From Nocardioides palaemonis (GTDB taxonomy: Bacteria > Actinomycetota > Actinomycetes > Propionibacteriales > Nocardioidaceae), in contig NZ_JAGVQR010000001.1 of assembly GCF_018275325.1 (NCBI RefSeq), forward strand, positions 434,001 to 498,000: DNA of 64,000 nucleotides, written 5' to 3'. Shown here piece after piece: positions 61,521 through 64,000 of this stretch. The notes beneath the pieces were generated by a model. That model saw nothing but the letters and a program-made list of their open reading frames with translations, did not search any database and was not told the origin of the DNA. Positions within the stretch are counted from its first letter, which is position 1. Every line of letters begins with the position of its first letter. Position numbers and translations under genes: made by a program.

Positions 61521-64000
61521 TCAGCTGCGCGGCGCGGGGCTCAGGTCGATGAACAGGTCCGACAGCTTCTCGGCGTCGTCGCCGAGGTAGCGAAGCAGGT
61601 CCTCCTGGCGGGGTTGTCCGATGACCAACCTGTAGGCACCCACCGTCCGCATCAGTCGCTTGTAGGCGTGCATCTCCCGGCTGAGCGGGAGCGCGGGCAC
61701 GTAGCGTTCGATGTGGTGGCCATCTGGGAGTGGGAACACCCAGTAGGGGTGCACCATCGTCTCGCCTTCAGGCCGATCGGCCGCGGCGAGGTCGAACGCC
61801 GTGGCCCACGGGTCGTCCGCCTTGGTCACCTCCGGACGATCGCCGTAGACCTTCGCGATGTTGCGACGGACGGCGTGGCCTTTGTAGCGGTGCACACGGC
61901 CTTCGCGCTGCTCGAGGTCGACGGGGTTCGACGGGAGGTTCCAGTGGACGATCGCGTGGCTGTACTGGTGGAAGTCGAGACCCTCCTGCCCGACTGAGGT
62001 GGAGGACAGCACGAACGGCCAGAACGGCGAGTTGAACGCTTGTCGGACCTGCCCCTCGCGGGTCAGCGCCTGGTCCTCGGCCACGCCGCGTCCGAAGCGG
62101 ACAGCAAAGTGGTTGCGGAGCCGGAACGTCTCGAGCTTGAGCCGCCCTCCTCGCGTGGAGAGGTCGGTGGCCGTGTTGACGCTGGCGCGCACACCGAGCG
62201 CCTCGCTCATCTCGCGAGCGATGGCGTCCGCCTTCTCGGTGGCTGGTCGCTGGGCGACTCCGAGGCTCTCGTTGAGGATGTGGGCGTACTCGTCGAGGAC
62301 AGCCGTGAGGCCGCCGTCGACGCAGTGGGCGAGGACGTCCTTCCAGTACGCCGTCTCGTCGGACTCGGCGCGGATGAGGCTGATCATTTCTGGCTGGTTG
62401 AAGAGGTTGCGCAGGGCCCACGAGATGGAGGATGCCTGATTGCGCACCCCCGGGTCGGTGACGTTGTCCAGCCCTCCGGTCACCCGACTCAGCGCCCGCA
62501 GGGCACTCGCGCCGAGACCACCCATCGCCATCAGGGTGAGGACGTCCACCAAGTCTCCGGGGCGACGACCAAGCATCGTCGCATCGACCGCTGCCGCCCG
62601 TTGGAGGTGCTCGTCGAAGCGGGTGCTCGAGTCGTGCTCACCCCACTCGGTGCCGTAGTCGAACTGCGTCGCCTGACGTGTCGGGAGGTCCAGGGCCATC
62701 TGGTCGAACAGCACCGGCGCCGCCCAGTACCACGCATCGTCAGCGGCACCAGACTCATCACCCGGGGGCAGGGTCGCGAGCAGCATCTCGACCTGCTTGC
62801 GGACCTCGTTGGTCATCGTCGCTCGGCTCAGAGGAAGTGGTTCGTCGACGACACGAGCGACGTAGAGGGGATCGCCCGCCATGGCCAGCGCAGCTGAGGG
62901 GTAGAGCAGTGCGAGCACGGGCATTCCGGTCAACCGGTCGCCATTGCGGGCGAAGTTGAGCAGACCGGTTTGGCGAGTCGCGTCGTACCGGCGCTCGGTG
63001 CCGCTCGCATCGAGCAGCCTTCGCTCGGCCTCATAGCTGAGGACGGTCGAGATCGCCTTGGGAACGACGTTCCAGGCCGAGAACACGAGCCGTTTGGTGA
63101 AGTGTCGCAGCTGCTCCTCGGCATAGGCACCGGACAGCTCGTAGTAGGGGAGCGACGGGGGGATCCACGCCAATCGATGCGCACCGCGATCGAGGACGTC
63201 GGCGGCGAGGCCACGCATCTTGGGGTTTCCGGGGTCGAGCTGTTGGTAGGCGTTGACGTGCTCGCGGCGCAGCAGTCGTGGGGCCGCAACGATCGCGGAA
63301 GTGACCTCGGCGCTGTCGGCTCCGACTCGCTCGAGCTCCTTCTTGACGACGTAGCCGTCCATGAGCTCGAGCACGTAGGGGGAGCTTCTCCAGTACTCGA
63401 GCATGTCCTGCTGATCGAGCGCCCTGGCGACTCGATCGAGGAAGGCGAAGTCGGCGACGTCGCCCGGCTCCAGAGCCAGACCTGGTAGCGCGCCGGCCGC
63501 CACCATCCCGTCCCGGTCAGGGGTGGACGCGAGGCGTTCGGTGCGTACCATCACACGGCGCAGCTCGGACTGCACGGCATCGCGTGCGGTGGTCGCCAGG
63601 GCGCGATCGCCAGTCATCAGGCCTTGCCGGAGCTTGACCAGGTTGTGGCGCACGATCTCGGTGCGTTCCGGTCCCTCTGGCCAGGTGAGGAAGTCGACGG
63701 TCTGGAGGAAGTTGTCGTAGTGGTCCTCACCCTCCGTCTCGTCCGGCAGCGTGTACATCTTGAACGGTGTGGCGGAGAGGAGCAGCAGCTTCGCGTCCCC
63801 GTGGTCGAACAGCGCGCGCGCCAGCTCGGCGCCCGGGTTGTCCTCGTGAAGCAACGAGGTGAACCGCTGGAACTCGTCCAGGACGATGATGTCGGGCTCC
63901 AGCGCGGCAACCGCGGCGCGGGCCAGCTGCTGCCGCATCCTGCCGATGAGTCGGTAACGCCAGCTGCTGAGTCGACTGTCGGGCTTCCAGCCTTCACGCT
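61521..64000 (-). CDS. SNF2-like helicase (5' end beyond the window)
   Basis: More than 820 residues; the frame continues past the right edge (about 20 residues upstream of the first internal Met read REGWKPDSRLSSWRYRLIGR). Motif II is DEFQRF in place of DEAH, motif III is LLLSATPFKM, and the C-terminal helicase half carries STSVGQEGLDFHQYSHAIVH and LEQREGRVHRYKGH (motifs V and VI). This is a SWI2/SNF2-type ATPase of the kind found in defence islands. Walker A is outside the window. It converges with the broken zinc-ribbon gene. Confidence 0.85.
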   Translation of the reverse strand, partial: REGWKPDSRLSSWRYRLIGRMRQQLARAAVAALEPDIIVLDEFQRFTSLLHEDNPGAELARALFDHGDAKLLLLSATPFKMYTLPDETEGEDHYDNFLQTVDFLTWPEGPERTEIVRHNLVKLRQGLMTGDRALATTARDAVQSELRRVMVRTERLASTPDRDGMVAAGALPGLALEPGDVADFAFLDRVARALDQQDMLEYWRSSPYVLELMDGYVVKKELERVGADSAEVTSAIVAAPRLLRREHVNAYQQLDPGNPKMRGLAADVLDRGAHRLAWIPPSLPYYELSGAYAEEQLRHFTKRLVFSAWNVVPKAISTVLSYEAERRLLDASGTERRYDATRQTGLLNFARNGDRLTGMPVLALLYPSAALAMAGDPLYVARVVDEPLPLSRATMTNEVRKQVEMLLATLPPGDESGAADDAWYWAAPVLFDQMALDLPTRQATQFDYGTEWGEHDSSTRFDEHLQRAAAVDATMLGRRPGDLVDVLTLMAMGGLGASALRALSRVTGGLDNVTDPGVRNQASSISWALRNLFNQPEMISLIRAESDETAYWKDVLAHCVDGGLTAVLDEYAHILNESLGVAQRPATEKADAIAREMSEALGVRASVNTATDLSTRGGRLKLETFRLRNHFAVRFGRGVAEDQALTREGQVRQAFNSPFWPFVLSSTSVGQEGLDFHQYSHAIVHWNLPSNPVDLEQREGRVHRYKGHAVRRNIAKVYGDRPEVTKADDPWATAFDLAAADRPEGETMVHPYWVFPLPDGHHIERYVPALPLSREMHAYKRLMRTVGAYRLVIGQPRQEDLLRYLGDDAEKLSDLFIDLSPAPRS

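Overview
The DNA is very GC-rich, with strongly GC-biased third codon positions, and carries a gene order typical of actinobacteria: gluABCD, miaB, miaA, dapF, hflX, lexA, nrdR, nrdJ. Short-chain dehydrogenases, a DUF6318-type lipoprotein and dispersed palindromic repeats of the GGTTTCGAGGCTCG type point to the Nocardioidaceae, most likely Nocardioides or a close relative. This assignment is inference. No rRNA, tRNA, CRISPR array, integrase or transposase was seen.

Positions 1-33 kb are mostly core chromosome. A MarR regulator (cut by the left edge) diverges from a tam-type methyltransferase and a VOC protein across two operator-like palindromes. A small P-loop kinase and a hotdog protein follow, then the minus-strand glutamate-type ABC transporter gluABCD, a 2H phosphoesterase and a secreted GH16 glycosidase. 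The miaB to hflX block contains two tRNA-modification genes, gamma-glutamyltransferase, dapF, an SDR, an NYN-domain protein and HflX. A secreted M14 carboxypeptidase, a fused SecDF, a 42-residue membrane peptide, a DinG-type helicase, a DivIVA-domain membrane protein and a sulfotransferase precede a cluster of REP-like repeats.

Positions 29-41.5 kb hold the SOS and deoxynucleotide region. lexA lies between two flavin oxidoreductases and diverges from an SDR across an SOS box. A LysM membrane protein that resembles SOS-induced division inhibitors sits behind four SOS-box-like sites. After three exported proteins (DUF6318, PKD, beta-propeller) come nrdR and the B12-dependent reductase gene nrdJ, preceded by two NrdR-box-like sites and DnaA-box-like sequences. 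nrdJ carries pieces of REP-like repeats inside its reading frame.

Positions 41.6-64 kb form a defence island. An HTH regulator with a perfect palindromic operator precedes an SRA-HNH modification-dependent endonuclease. A tightly overlapping six-gene minus-strand operon (43.5-53.7 kb) encodes a RecB/Cas4-like iron-sulfur nuclease, an SF1 ATPase, a UvrD-type helicase with zinc ribbon, a Rad50-like ATPase, a HEPN-like small protein and an orphan. This is the best candidate for an undescribed system. Diverging from it is a single-chain type ISP restriction-modification enzyme with an AT-richer target-recognition segment, followed by a DUF726 hydrolase, a GIY-YIG protein and a broken small gene. 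A SNF2-like helicase is cut by the right edge.
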